From contig NC_086384.1 of assembly GCF_036588685.1 (NCBI RefSeq), positions 8,632,195 through 8,696,194 on the forward strand: a stretch of 64,000 nt of DNA. Reading direction: 5' to 3'. A program made the translations under genes and the position numbers. The DNA comes from Mytilus trossulus. Taxonomy: Eukaryota; Mollusca; Bivalvia; Mytilida; Mytilidae. This document shows, one piece after another, positions 11,901-23,900 of this stretch (positions within the stretch are counted from its first letter, which is position 1; each line of letters opens with the position of its first letter). A model generated the notes under the pieces. The model was given only the letters and a program-made list of their open reading frames with translations. It was not told the origin of the DNA and ran no database searches.

Positions 11901-14900
11901 AGTATCATACCTCAATTTCCTTCACAAAAATCACTTATTTAAGTATCATTATTTTAATAAACCCACTAATTTCAACACCCCCGAACAGTGAATAATTTAT
12001 TGCGAACAGTAGAATTTTATTACATAATCTGAATGATGAAACCTTGAACTTTACAGGAAAATTACACCCAATGCTGGGAAAAATCTGTTTTAAAAGAAAG
12101 TATCAGTTCATTATGTAAGACCATTGTTATTGTAGCATTTTTTCAACTAAAATAGAATTTTCAGCTAAATGATATGGCATAAACCTTGCTACTTAAAAGA
12201 AGCAAAAAGTTCATTTCTTTTCAATTTTACTAATTACAAAGCTGGAATACAGCTTAAGAAGAATGTAATAAACTTTGTATTTATAAACGATATAAACTAG
12301 AATTTGGTTTTGAAAAATACTTAGATTTTCATTGTAATGTATCTATATTAACAAAACTACGTAGCGGCACACTTAGATTAAACAATGAAGTTGGTCGTTA
12401 TCTAATGACTCAAAGAGAAAACAGAATTTGTATGTGTTGTAATATGAATGTTTTAGAGGACGAGTATCATTTTGTTTTATCATGTCCAGCGTATAGATCT
12501 GTGCGTATAGAATTTTTAACTTTATTCTACTGTTCTTGGCCAAATGGGCACAAGTTAGATAATTAATTACAAGCTCATTCTAAATCTCTGACAGTAAAAC
12601 TATGTAACTATTTAAATGCAGCTTGGAAAATTAGATCACATATATTGTCATAATATTATTGTATACTCTGTAACTACTGTTCTCTGCTGTCTTTTGTTTG
12701 TCATATATTGTATATATTTTCGTTTGCCATAGCATGTATATGCTTCTTGCAAATAAAGTATTCATTCATTCAAATTAAAAGATATTATTTAAACATATGT
12801 GTTTAAAATTTTGAAAAAAATACATAATCCCTATTTGTGACAAAACTTTGAATTTGCTACTCAAATAATTGATTTAAAAATCACTTATTTCAGTAAGTCT
12901 CCTGACTGTTGATGATATATATTTCTAACTCACATGAAAACTGTAATCTGCCCACTATATTTGTCAAGTTCTGTAACTCTTCATGTGTGACAGGTTGACT
13001 GACATCATCTGTTCCTGTAAGTCTTAAAGGGGCCTTCGGTAAACAACCTTTGGATTTCCAAATATAGTATAACCCATTAGCTGTAAAAGTCAATGATAGT
13101 GTTACTCACTCTTTAGGAAAGAAGACAGAAATTTACTGTTTTCAATAAATATTTAATTTAAGGAATAACAGTACTGTAGTTGAAGAGTTGCCACCGTCAA
13201 TTGTAGATTTGACGGTCGCAAATGCAGTTTTACTGGCGACGCGTAGCGGAGACAGTAAAACGGAGATTTGCGACCGTCAAATCAAAATTGACGGTGGCAA
13301 CTCTTCAACTACAGTACTGTTATTCCGATTCTAATGCATTACAAAAAGAAAAAATACGATAAAACTTGAAAAAATGTCTAAATTTGTCAAATAAAAAAAA
13401 ATCCGCGAAACTTCATGAATGATTTTGGCACAAAGACGTCCAGGCTAAACGTGACGTCATACAAATGAAAACTTACAAACTGGAGGTTATTACGTTACCT
13501 GTACGCTTCAAATTCGGATAAAATTACATTAAAATGGCGAATTTGAGGTAGGTGTTGTTTTATTTTCGATTATATAGTAGTAATCAAACATTTGTTGATT
13601 CATAAATTCAAAATGGCGGGTCCCTCCTTAGTTACGCCTGGTCAACTGTGGATTTGACGGCAACTTTTAGCCAATGAAAAAAATTGTTACATCCAAATTG
13701 CATTAGAATTACATGTTACTCACTCTTTAGGAAAGAAGACAGAAATTCACTGCTCTCAATGGATATTTAATTAACAAGTTACTCACTCTTTAGGAAAGAA
13801 GAAAGAAATTCACTGCTCTCAATGAATACTTCATCTAAAAGTATCTCAAATGAATTGTAATATGGATCAAGAATGAACAAGTATCTGTAAAACCAACTGA
13901 AAAGTTGATAATCTTATTTCACGGTGACCTATAGTTGTTAATGTTTGTGTCATGTTGGTCTTTGGTGGATAGTTGTCTCATTGGCAATCATACCACATCT
14001 TCTTTTTTATATTTTTATATTTTTTTTTTAAGTGTCAGGTTTTATTTTCAGAACTAATGTGTGTAATGACTGGAATGGCTAATTCCATTGGAGGCTATAC
14101 AACACATGAACCATCTTCTTTATTAGGTAGATGGAAGGCTCTACAGTTATTTTTTCAATATATAATAATATCATCATCCCAAAAAGAAACCAAAAGAACC
14201 ATTCTATTGCAGTTTTGATATAAAAATATAAGGTCCATTAATATTACATGGATTAGTCTTTTAGAAAAAGTAACCATGATAATGCTCAGATAAACTTCAT
14301 CAACAAGGATGCTAAAATAGTATCTACTGTCATTGTGGCCTTACCCATGATTATAGAGAAGTCAACTCCTGCCATTCTGATAAATCCTGCTCCTTTGCCA
14401 GACTGGATCTCTATAGCTGAGTTAACAAAGGTAATAATGAGGATAAGAACACGAGACATAGGAGGAACCTGTAGGTAGGCTGTCAAGAACATTATCAGCA
14501 TGAGGAATACTACATGTTGTCCAAACATCAATAATGTTGTAATCTTCTCCTCTGGAAAAAAAATTAAAACTGTTATCAGAGAGATATGTGTCATTTTTTT
14601 GTAATTTTGAGTAATTAAATTTTGAAATTTAATTGGCAATACATAACTAGTTAGGCTAATGTAAATGTAAATGAGATGTGACAATGCTAATACAACTGCA
14701 TACCAAATTTCATTGTCTTATTATTAGTTGTTCCCTTTAAACTAACGTTAACACAAACATAATAAATTTGCATACCAAATATCATTGACTTGATCTAATC
14801 ACCAACTAATACATGTTATCTAAGTCAAATTTTCAAAGTTGATAGACCATGACTGAGGGGACAGGGCCAAATATTCTCCAATGAAATGAGATGTGCTAAT

Positions 14901-17900
14901 GCTTATACAACTGGATACCAATTAACATTGGCCTACAACTAATGGTTCCCCTTGAACTGACCTTATCACAAACAACAAGAGAAACTGCGAGCTACTGCTC
15001 ACTGATGATACCCCCGCCGCAAGTGGATAATATAAATAGTGTAAAAATATGCAAGTGTTCGGTCAACAGGAAGTTGTCGAGTGATGAATCTGAAAACGCA
15101 TCACATGGTATAGCTGACTTATATAAATCCTGAAACCAAATTTCAGAAATCCTTGTATTGTAGTTGCTGAAAAAAGTGTGACGAAAATTTTCAACTTGGC
15201 TATCATGTGTAAAATCATACAAGTGTTCGGTAAACAGGAAGTTGTCGAGTGATGAATCTGAAAACGCATCACACGGTATAGCTGACTTAGATAAACCCTG
15301 AAACCAAATTTCAGAAATCCTTGTATTGAAGTTCCTGAGAAAAATGCGACGAAAAAATAAATAGTGTAAAAATATGCAAGTGTTCGGTAAACAGGAAGTT
15401 GTCGAGTGATGAATCTGAAAACGCATCACACGGTATAGCTGACTTATAAAAATCCTGAAACCAAATTTCAGAAATCCTTGTATTGTAGTTCCTGAGAACA
15501 GTGTGACGAAAATTTTCAACTTGGCTATCATGTGTAAAATCATACAAGTGTTCGGTAAACAGGAAGTTGTCGAGTGATGAATCTGAAAACGCATCACACG
15601 GTTTAGCTGACTTAGATAAACCCTGAAACCAAATTTCAGAAATCCTTGTATTGAAGTTCCTGAGAAAAATGCGACGAAAAAATAAATAGTGTAAAAATAT
15701 GCAAGTGTTCGGTAAACAGGAAGTTGTCGAGTGATGAATCTGAAAACGCATCACACGGTATAGCTGACTTATAAAAATCCTGAAACCAAATTTCAGAAAT
15801 CCTTGTATTGTAGTTCCTGAGAACAGTGTGACGAAAATTTTCAACTTGGCTATCATGTGTAAAATCATACAAGTGTTCGGTAAACAGGAAGTTGTCGAGT
15901 GATGAATCTGAAAACGCATCACACGGTTTAGCTGACTTAGATAAACCCTGAAACCAAATTTCAGAAATCCTTGTATTGAAGTGCCTGAGAAAAATGCGAC
16001 GAAAAAATAAATAGTGTAAAAATATGCAAGTGTTCGGTAAACAGGAAGTTGTCGAGTGATGAATCTGAAAACGCATCACACGGTATAGCTGACTTATAAA
16101 AATCCTGAAACCAAATTTCAGAAATCCTTGTATTGTAGTTCCTGAGAACAGTGTGACGAAAATTTTCAACTTGGCTATCATGTGTAAAATCATACAAGTG
16201 TTCGGTAAACAGGAAGTTGTCGAGTGATGAATCTGAAAACGCATCACACGGTATAGCTGACTTAGATAAACCCTGAAACCAAATTTCAGAAATCCTTGTA
16301 TTGTAGTTCCTGAGAAAAATGCGACGAAAAATATTCATGGGACTGACTGACTGACGGATGGACTGACGGACAGACTGACGGACAGACAAAGGTAAAACAG
16401 TGTACCCCCCTTTTTTTTAAAGCGGGGGTATAAAAACATGTTAACTAATCAAAATTTTCAAATTCAATAGATCATGAGTAACGGGCCTGTGGCTGAGCCA
16501 AATAATCTCCATGGAAATGAGAAATGCCAATGCTAATAGAACTGTATACCGTATATCATTGACATACCACAAACTAGACCTAATCACAAACTATTACATT
16601 GTTGATGCCCCCAGCAGAAACAGCATACTCCGTTTAGCAAGACGAAAATGAATGTCTTTGGAATGGTAGTAGACAATGCAAGTTGCTGCATTGTGTAATC
16701 TAAAAGTATGATTGTTTTATCCCTACTTCTTTATTTTACAATTGTATAATATTATTCTTTATTGAAGGGGGGCTAGCTACTAGATATATAAAAAAATCTA
16801 AAGCATGATTTTTTTGGGGTTTCTATCATTAATGAATGTGAAATAGTGAAATAATTATTTGCTTTTAGCAGCCAGTATGGTCCAATTTTGGCAAATTAAG
16901 CTAAGAAATATTGATGATGAATTATTCACTTGCCCTTTCAACATGTTCAAATGTTGTTTTTTTTTAATTTTTGTTTACAATTTTTATAAATATTTTACAT
17001 GGTCATGATGGTTATGAATCAAATATGAGAATTTGACTTAAATCAGAGAACATGAATTTGACAGCCAGAGCCCTTTTAAAACATAACTAGCTGTTTTTGG
17101 TGTACATGAATATCATACATTTGTTTTGCTTTCATTGTTTTTTAACATAAATCAGACCCTTAAGCTTTCTTGTTTGAATTATTTTACATATTTGTCATTT
17201 TGTCTATTTTGCTGACTATGCGGTGTGGGGTTTGCTCATTGTTAAAGACCCTTTGTCTATTTCTATTCTGTACATACAAATACATGTTTAATCAATGTGA
17301 AGGCTTGTGCCAGATATACACTGTTTGAAAAATTATCTATAAACAATTACAGATTAATCATAAGTTTTATGTATACATACAATATTTTCAAAACCTTTTG
17401 CATATACCATTTTAAGCTTTATCAAAGAATTTGACTTCTTGACCTAGGGATAAAGAAGACACTTACCTGTAGTTCCAAGTAAATGAGAAAACCAAGAAAT
17501 CTTTTTGTCCAACTTTTCCTGCATACTATTTATAGATTTCATCAAATCAGTTACAGTTGAATTAATTTTAACCATCTTTTCATGCATGACTACATACTGT
17601 TTCTTCAAATCCTGGTGGTTTTGTAATAAGTGCTGAGTACTTTTGTCTGAAATACAAAAATCATATCAAAACCTTAAATAATCTTTAACAATGTCTACTT
17701 TGGATATCTAGAATTTCTGAATTTACATCAGCTGCAAAAAAAAAGCCAGCACTTTCAAGTACTCCTTTATAGTTGACCAGCTGAATACACTGTGGTTAAA
17801 GGGAGATAAATCAATCACAACCTGATCAGGGAAATCATAGTAAAAATTTGAGATAACATAACGAAAAAGGTCTACTTATCCAAATGTCTTTGTTTTAAAA

Positions 17901-20900
17901 TATTTGAGTCTCATACCAAAATGGTCTTAACTTTTATCATAAACTTTCTTGATGTAACATCAAATAAAGAATAGATCTTACCAAGTTTATCTATTGTATC
18001 TTGAGCCTTCGTCTGTATGCTCATTAGATCTTGTATGATAATTTCATGGTTTGACTTTTGTTCTTGATTCTGACTCTGTAATGTTTTCATGGCCTCCTCT
18101 GAAAAAAGACAATTTTTTATCAATATTACCCTAATCTAGATACATTGAATTTTTTAAAAGCCACTGATTTTCACAAAAATCTGTAGTCAACTATTGTATG
18201 GCTTCAATTTGTTAAATATTCCAACTTAATCATAACAAGAACATTAATTGAAGTTATCACACAAATCACAAATTATCTCTAAAGAAAATTAAGTAATTCT
18301 CTTCTGGTGTTCATGTATCATGGCATATATCACACCAAATTTTAAAAAGTTGAAAAAAATCTCATTTAAAGTTCTTTTAGTGAGACTTGGAGGAAAAAAT
18401 TACATTTCAAGTTGATGTTACTACAGTACCATAGTAAACTACCTGAAACCAGAATTTTAGCAGTAATTCACATTTTATCACTTATCTATAGTTATAGGAA
18501 ACGGAGCCCAATAGCAAATTATGGTCCATATGCAAATCTACTAAATACCCCCCTCCCCCAGAAAACCTAACCCCCTTGTATCATATATGGAGCATAACAA
18601 TAACCTAATTTGTTCTTTATATTGTGCGTCTGATCTGCCAGTTCTTTATTTCCAGCAGCAATCAAAGCTTTTTCTGTTTTAAGAGACGCCATATTGTCTG
18701 TTATCTGGGTCATCACTCCCTCTTGTGTAATCTGTAACTGTTGATGATGGCCTAGCATTTCCTGTTGACTCTCGTATAACTTTCTAATGGTGTCTGTAGC
18801 CATGTTGTGTAGTGCTTCCTGATTATTCTATAATTAGATAAATTATAATATAAATCATGTAGATACTGTTGAATTCATTATCCAGTCATATACAGTACCA
18901 TCCAAAAATATCGATTCGATATCTTTTTTGTCCGATTTCCGTGTTTCTCGGAATCACACCGCGTACCGCGGATTTCACTCCTAAAATCCTCCAAAGATTC
19001 TCTCCCAACACCGCGTGGATGTTAATTGGTTTATTGCCCATCAGATGTACTTTAAATTAACGACGCGTGACAACATAATTGGATTACCCAGATAATTTAC
19101 CTTTGAACATTTAATCGATCTTGGTTGCACAGGTGTGCTTTAAAATCACGGTATTATAAATTGAGCAAATGTTTTCCTTTCTTTTACAGATAAAGATGTG
19201 ACAATATCATTTAGAATAAGATAATTATTATCTTATATGTTTTTGTCTTGTGCCATTATCTTTAAAATAAAACGTTCATACGAAAAAGTATGAAGAAAAT
19301 ACTTGTTATTTTGTGTTTCTATTACAGTCCAGTCAGGTCATACATTGTGTTCTTTCAACAAGGACGATTTTGCCACAATTAGTATCTTTTGTAACTTATT
19401 CAATAAGCAATATCGGCGCATTAACTGTTCATTATTTAAAAATCAACTGGCTAATAAAATCATGTTGTTTTTACGCTCGGATCATCAAGTAAACTTAGTT
19501 TACTGAGCAATGTGAAATATTATGTTTCACCACCTCTGTACATTTATACAGACTTGAATAATTTAAATTACGAACAGAAACTGTAAAATGACAACTCTGT
19601 TGAACAAAGGAAATAATTTCAAGTGATATTGATAGCGCTCGTCAATTTCGTATTTTACGGAACGGTTTTCAAATTTACGAAAGTATTTAAATCAATTTCG
19701 TCATTTATTTTGGAAAGTGTAAAAATATTTTCACATTAAAGTACTATAATTCTACCGGTCTCCATATGTTTGACAAGTTTATGACGCTCAATCATTTTAC
19801 GTTTACAAAAGATGTTAAAAGTTGTGATGATAAGTAATCCGCGTATGCTATCCGATAGGTCACTAATCCTTTAATTATTAATAAAATTTATTAAACCTCA
19901 TAATTGCCCATCATAATTATTATTCCAGTTATAGCAGTCATCATTTTATTTTTCAAACCCCCGCCTACAATTGGCAGTTCTTTATCGTATTATTGTCATT
20001 TGAAAACAATTTAAAATCACCCCGGACAATTTCCATCATAATTTCAATTAATACATCATCAACCGTGAATTTATATTATTAACCATGGACGTATAACTAA
20101 TGTTCAGGTCTACTTTCTTTTTGAAAGATAAACATTAAGATTCATATAGTTAAAGATTTGTTCTCGTTTATTCGGATAAGAATTATATTATAGATTCTTA
20201 TTAATCAATTGTAAAAGAACCTTCTGGAGCCTCAATACGATTGCACAAAAATGTCGTTCTACAACTTTAGAAACCTTGAATGGACTTTCCCAAGGTCGGC
20301 CAGAAAGGTCACCTGAGTTTACTAGTACGCGATATTTTTTCCCGCCCTTTAAAAAACTCGTGCTGTGGATAACATTGATGTTAACTATTTTTAGCATTTA
20401 ACATTGTTAAGTAAGTAAAGTTCAAGTTCAACCCAAACTGTTGATAACTGAGATGGTATCGTGGAATATTGTCTTCGCACGGCAAATAATTGTTTTTAAA
20501 ATCTTTTGTTGAAAATACACAAATTTACATTCATTGTGCGAAAGTTAATATTAAACAAAGACGAATTAATGCAGCTGGCAGTATTCCTGTTGTAACGGAA
20601 ATGTATTATTATTCTGCTGTACTGCCAACAAATCGTAAAACGAAAATGCCGTAATTGTTAAGCATAACGAATGGTGAATAATATTTTCCTTTTTACTTGA
20701 ATATACAAAACTTTCAAACACGTAATTTTATTTAACTGCTCAGATTAATTTAGCGAAAGTTTCCGGTTATTTTTACACAAGTATGCTCATTTCGTAAATA
20801 AAATATTAATTTACTGGTGAAGACATCGAGGTCAAAATTAAGTAGTTTTCATTTTTTATAAAACTTAAATACAATTGAAAGAATTAACAACAACATTTTG

Positions 20901-23900
20901 CTTTTAAATCTTTTATTCATTCCAGCAATTAGATAATCGTAAAAAGAAAATGCCGTAGATTTACACAATTAATACGGGACAATCATTTTGTCTAATGAAT
21001 GGTGAATAAATTTTCCTTTTTACTTGCATATATAAAACTTTTAGACTTATAATTTTTAAATAAAGACTTTAACTTTGAAGTAGAATATTTTGTTTTTCAC
21101 ATATTCCGCTATATTTTATAATCTTTTTTTTTTTAAGCAAGTACATTAAGGTTAAGATATTTTTAGATGGGCTAACAAAAAATACGAAAATATTTTGACT
21201 TTAGTTTTTATTACCACAAATATAATTTAATTAGTATAAAAGACATTTAAAATTATACACCTGCTTGACACTTAAACTGGTACAGTAGACCGGAAATATA
21301 ACTCTTTATTACTTCAACCTTTACCTGTCAGGTAATCCAATTTCCCATTCAGTCTTGTGCCGGTATAGATCAAAGTAGGATAAGGGCAATTAATTCCTCG
21401 GTGTAGAGAGTGAGCTCGTTATCACAATAAACATTTACCTGATTTTGGGAGAGATTACTCCCAAATTCCTCCCAACATTTTGGGAGAGATTACTCCCAAA
21501 TTCCTCCCAACATTTTGGGAGGAATATCGGAGTTTGTCGGAGTGGCTCCGACATTTTCCTCGGTGTAGGGTGTGGGAGAGTTGGTACTCTTGAACTGTAC
21601 TGTAACAAAGTGTACATGCAAAATCCAGAAACATCACATGCATCATGAACATGGGACATGTGCATGTAAACCAGTGTATTTGACTCATTATAATTATAAA
21701 ACTTAAGAAATATTGTATACCGGTTCTTAATGTGTACCCTGAATAACCAAGATTTTTTTAGTAATGAAGATAATAATGTATTCTGCAGACATCAATATTA
21801 TCAATAAGAGAGAAAATGATATGAAATATTAGAAAACTTATTCATCATGTATCATGTGTATAGAAAAATCAATTTGTAGCTTATGAAATAGGGAAAAACA
21901 AGAGTGTACACAATAAATGGATTCCCCATTTGCACTAAGCTTTTCAATGTTTAGTGGACTGTGAAATTGAGGTCAAAACTCTAATTTTAAATTGGCATTA
22001 AATTTGGAAAGATCTTATCATAGACATGTGTTCTAAGTTTCAAGTTGATCAGCTTCAAGTTCATCCAAAACTACCTCCACCAAAATCTTAAACCTGAAGT
22101 GGGACGAATGGACACAGACTGAAAAACATACATGTAGTGTCAATAAATGGGGCATAAAAAGAAGGAATATATTATAATTTTTATGTACTTTCAATCTTAT
22201 AGCTGCTTTAGAACAGATAGAGCCTAATATTAGAGGTGGTCAGACCTTTATTAATTCCATACTGTCCAGCTGATCTGTAGCTGCTGTCACCAAATTACTG
22301 ACGGTCATCTCGGTCATCCTTCTAAACTGTTCCTGTTGAGTGGCATAACACATTGCCCTAGCTCTGTTACCAACAATCTGATAGGCATTCCATGTCGGCC
22401 CATCCATCTCTCTTGTACAGTCAGCTAGAGTCTAGAAAAATAAATAAAACAACCCAATCATTTACACATGGCCCTAGCTCTGTTACCTACAATCTGATAG
22501 GCATTCCATGTTGGTCCATCCATCTCTCTTGTACATGTTGTACAGTCAGCTAAAGTCTAGAAAAATAAAACAACACAATCAATTCCATGAAGTATGTAAT
22601 TTATCAGAATTTTACAATTCCTCTACAATTTCAATAACAAACATGGCAGTCTTAGACTATCAAATCAAATGTTAAATCTTACTTATAGTTCTGTAAATTC
22701 AGAAAAATTATTGTTTGCATTTATCAAGAACATTCATGTGTGTGATTAAAATGGAACTCCTGCACAAATGATTTGATTTGATTTTAGATTTATGGTGCTT
22801 TTAAGCTCCTCATTTAATCCATTTCATGGCGGCCAGTTTTTATTGGTGGTTGATGCCATAGTGCCAAGAGAAAACCACTATCCCTCGATAGTAAAAACTG
22901 ATAATCCTAGTCAGTTAAGATTAGAGTTGAGTGCACCAGCACAAGCAAGGTTTGAACTTACAACCTCAGTGTTGACTAGCTAGTGATTACAGTTGTAACT
23001 ACTTAGATAATGCAGCCAAGTGACAATACATTGTACATGTATATACCTTTAACCCTTTCAATGCTTCACAAAAAAATAGAAATATGGCTGCTGCTGCTGC
23101 ATTTTTATGTGTTCATTCATTAGAACAGTATATTCCTATTCAGACTGCTGTATCTTTTTTATTATAAGAGATACAGAGAAAGTTATTGCATGAAAAATGC
23201 TCATGAGAGTATGAACTGTAATGTTAGGCAGTTATTTCATTAAAATTTTTATCAGGTTACCTGCATTTTCAGGTAATTAACAGATTGGTGTAATTTATTA
23301 CATTTGTGTTGAATTTTGAATAAAAACTACTTTTAGTCTTCATCCATTTTGTTGTTTTATCTGCCATATAATAAAGAAGACATCAATTGCTCGATTCTGT
23401 AGCGTATAACTATTGCACCATACACAACATATTATGTAATCATGGTACAAATCAGTGGCTCCGTCCTCAAAATTTTCAGTCAACCTTTGTTTTCCCCTCT
23501 TTTTCTACGTCAAATCATATTTCCCATATATATTTTCATATTTATAGCTTCGTTTCCGATTTCCGCCATTTGCATTTGTCAAAATATTTGTTTCAATTTT
23601 CCTTCTAAAGTAATGCATGATTTTACAATAAAAATTGCCGGGATTTCAAGCGCAAATGAGACCTTGCATATCCTCGATTCATACAAGGAAAAATTAGAGA
23701 GGACCGAAATGAAAACTGAATGGTTAAAGAGTCCTGATGAAAAAGCCGTTGTCATCGCGGCATACATGGCATATGCCAGGAATAGCAGTGGCGGACGGTT
23801 TTTGTCATTGCGGCATATGCTGTGTATAGCGTTGAAAGGGTTAATCTCAGTTCTTACCATGTCAGTAGTACATTTAAATACCGGTCTCCCTTCTGCCTGT

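Noticed and set aside
14992..16389. Four open frames of 140-203 codons on the minus strand, beginning MMRFQIHHSTTSCLPNTC
   Set aside because: They are translations of the 325-bp tandem array; each repeats the same peptide, and they run through a transposon body without splice or start signals of their own.
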